From assembly GCA_023230535.1 (NCBI GenBank), contig JALNXC010000064.1, positions 1-6,908 of the forward strand: DNA of 6,908 bases. The letters run 5' to 3'. The notes below the pieces were generated by a model, which did not search any database, was not told where the DNA came from, and worked only from the letters and a program-made list of their open reading frames with translations. Below, piece after piece: positions 6,101 through 6,908 of this stretch. A program made the position numbers and the translations under genes. This DNA comes from Alkaliphilus sp. (GTDB lineage Bacteria; Bacillota; Clostridia; Peptostreptococcales; Natronincolaceae). The first letter of the stretch is position 1; each line of letters opens with the position of its first letter.

Positions 6101-6908
6101 ATCAGTATATCTTACGAAAGATCATGTGGACCAGGGCATGGATAATTGGTCGGATATTACATCTAAACTGGCGGCACGAACCATAAAAGAGGAAGCGTTG
6201 GGAAGATTTATCATGGGTGGCCTAAAATACGGTGGGAAGGCAGTAGGGAAAGTTGCTGAAAAAGGGTCTGCTCTTTTGAAAACAACTAAATTGGGAAGCA
6301 AAGTGTTAGATAAACTTGGAAGTGCCACTAAAACCGTTGGAGATTTTCTGGGACAGGATATAATAAAGACGACAAAGGATATCTTTGGAATCAGTTCCAA
6401 AACAGCGTCTGATACTGCAAAGGTTATGAAATCTGCCAATGCAAAGGCAGCAAGAGAAGCTATAAAACGAGCTAATAAGCAACTTGATGATGCGGTAAAA
6501 GCTGCCGGCAGACAAGCGGATGATGTTGCAAAGGCTGCTGCAAAGCAAGCAGAATCAGCCGGGAAAACAGCAGCAAAACAAGTTGAGAAAAAAATTGCTC
6601 GGGATTCGGCAAAAATGGCGGATTCTTATGAACAAGCGACAAAGCAGTGGAACAATGCGATGAAAAAGGGAAATAACCAAGCCATAGAAGAGATTCAAAA
6701 ATACAGGGATGCGAATCTTGGGAAAAGCTCTTTGACTTCTCAAAGAGAACAGTTGTTCAGAAAAGGGCAACAGATAGGGGATCGGAAGGTTGCCAATTTA
6801 AAAAGTGCTCAGGACAGGTTGACGGCACATCCGAATGCCAAAGATGCACAGAATGCCTATGATCAAGCGATGAGAGCGGTGCAGCAGGATAAATATGCTA
6901 TGAATTCA
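3129..6908 (+). CDS. Giant polytopic membrane protein, 3' end outside window
   Basis: The frame stays open for 1260 codons to the right edge, so the C-terminus is missing. Residues 41-278 hold about seven or eight hydrophobic segments (about 41-60, 66-87, 92-112, 124-148, perhaps 157-173, then 201-221, 228-247, 257-278). Basic loops at 112-119, 174-198 and 249-254 are probably cytoplasmic. Residues 283-700 form a large region with many beta-like stretches, predicted outside, with the protein's only two cysteines (C455, C483). Residues 702-750 are acidic and include a Asp/Trp-rich repeat (729-745). A Gly/Ala-rich hydrophobic stretch (755-777) and a Gly/Pro hinge (776-787) follow. Residues 830-1030 are largely helical, and 1091-1260 are rich in Ala, Lys and Gln, with 11-residue repeats at 1109-1174. 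I recognise no family. The order of parts suggests a surface delivery or polymorphic-toxin-like protein, but no toxin domain is visible. If 755-777 spans the membrane, the rest returns to the cytoplasm and that reading fails. Confidence 0.93.
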   Translation, partial: MVKTELQKQLDTATLGPMGFLSKSIASSLSSIGQLIKSPKLLLPTIILSIIWAALSYLKLAMPYSGFIALLSTLTFAQGGMYAGFMGAVGGVLGKALISYIVTSMLMPILAGKKSQKSVGMKIGPAFAISGGGFALFFAGIGAALMLYNFKTGNGTAENMAIAVASIFGVFRSLKNPRGFIVEFIRSFSKGKMSRKKAGHFGAGLVFGYAVSILMAVVTGATGPLWYKFGTIFILLAVVLAFLSVLSGRKNRKNISSVAGVILVATILFGQILLAGSISYAFPAGNAGFLPAYESYNIREDDFEALKNAIINKPFKSAEITPIGVLMGLEYAPIKNSDSIVISEGEKTSLNISVKSASIDEQYRLTDIYSFMEISFEGKLELFFDKGALEGDHYNKYSLRENRLPIYVQSSGVYKGGANNRSDWRDGEPTDYFSIAGDLERYPVIFTDYKDLVDCYYSDSEKALYGDSLNPGDSDGQLYLIACLTGGNKINYSDGESVDGSIDAYMLFRVDEIGFNAETHPTTAIRGNWVHKGTDYYAFNSQGVDRYSVEYFDGLFKEEAGVSDDGNTLFHIHRSFEGEVESDYKATFSPLPKTLESEQKIVIKVDTDAMLNGVKLDQNEPNERIIFGGIIFEERPEYIPGGLYDDTDDIIFSFSGGQLIGNMPRGTTAGEEVVIERIMGTFGHPGFLVIADTYVWEVQVVKTDKKDQGDEDIDGEDDDSRGGGIMSGWDFEDDWGFGDDWGWDESADGPGRTAVNIASVIGGIVGAGAAVAGSLGGGFGGPGGPGNFKIPGGDYDPSDGTLIMTYPGGSQEMYVLNPETGNFEDNRGYILDLEGLDRHMKDMEKMRVHAQEDMKRMVEGTDGYSAYWKRLENLNKLKEKYEDISERDGDKISTHMANHLNRIQADINAGKGVDEKALGKVMNLHGKITRGEVADYSELPGDYTNWQHAKDTMSLTTEEVARGETGLAISLRILSGILTGGKSEMGFEVARSVYLTKDHVDQGMDNWSDITSKLAARTIKEEALGRFIMGGLKYGGKAVGKVAEKGSALLKTTKLGSKVLDKLGSATKTVGDFLGQDIIKTTKDIFGISSKTASDTAKVMKSANAKAAREAIKRANKQLDDAVKAAGRQADDVAKAAAKQAESAGKTAAKQVEKKIARDSAKMADSYEQATKQWNNAMKKGNNQAIEEIQKYRDANLGKSSLTSQREQLFRKGQQIGDRKVANLKSAQDRLTAHPNAKDAQNAYDQAMRAVQQDKYAMNS
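6453..6650 (+). repeat. Six 11-residue (33-nt) repeats in the giant gene
   Basis: Residues 1109-1174 divide without gaps into six 11-mers: REAIKRANKQL, DDAVKAAGRQA, DDVAKAAAKQA, ESAGKTAAKQV, EKKIARDSAKM and ADSYEQATKQW. Most end in a basic residue, Gln and a hydrophobic residue; Ala is common in the middle, and several open with acidic residues. This is a hendecad pattern, typical of long amphipathic helices and of right-handed coiled coils or membrane-surface helices. DNA similarity between units is low, so they are old or selected at protein level. Confidence 0.7.

Noticed and set aside
6122..6770. Several minus-strand frames under the helical tail
   Set aside because: They are reverse readings of Ala/Lys/Gln-rich codons in the giant gene, overlap one another and lack start signals.

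Overview
The window looks like a stretch of chromosome from a low-GC Gram-positive bacterium, most likely a member of Clostridia. The evidence is AT-rich codon choice (ATA, AGA and TTA are frequent), strong GGAGG-type ribosome binding sites, a clean Rho-independent terminator, and a palindromic intergenic repeat of the GGGGACGTTTCG type that I recall from clostridial genomes. I cannot name a genus.

Layout from left to right. (1) 1-120 is a repeat cluster: three copies of a 30-bp unit, two of them forming a perfect 41-bp-arm hairpin. (2) 121-496 is mostly non-coding and holds a small decayed or leader-like reading frame and a probable promoter. (3) 497-1660 encodes a membrane-anchored protein with an NlpC/P60-like C-terminal domain, closed by a terminator. 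(4) 1736-1860 is a second cluster of the same repeat family: two perfect direct copies and two decayed inverted ones. (5) 2038-3114 encodes a soluble protein of unknown function with a C-terminal four-cysteine zinc ribbon. (6) From 3129 to the right edge runs one uninterrupted reading frame of at least 1260 codons. It encodes a large polytopic membrane protein that continues outside the window.

The zinc-ribbon gene and the giant gene are 14 bp apart and almost certainly form one transcription unit. The giant protein has, in order, a cluster of about seven or eight membrane segments, a large probably extracytoplasmic region of about 420 residues, an acidic and Asp/Trp-rich linker, a Gly/Ala-rich hydrophobic segment followed by a Gly/Pro hinge, a helical region, and an Ala/Lys/Gln-rich region with six 11-residue repeats. 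I do not recognise it as a named family. The order (membrane anchor, linker, long helical stalk, unseen C-terminus) resembles what is known of polymorphic toxin or cell-surface delivery proteins. The nearby putative wall hydrolase would fit such a system. This is inference; the decisive C-terminal end is not in the window.

All genes read on the plus strand. I see no tRNA, rRNA, transposase or CRISPR array.
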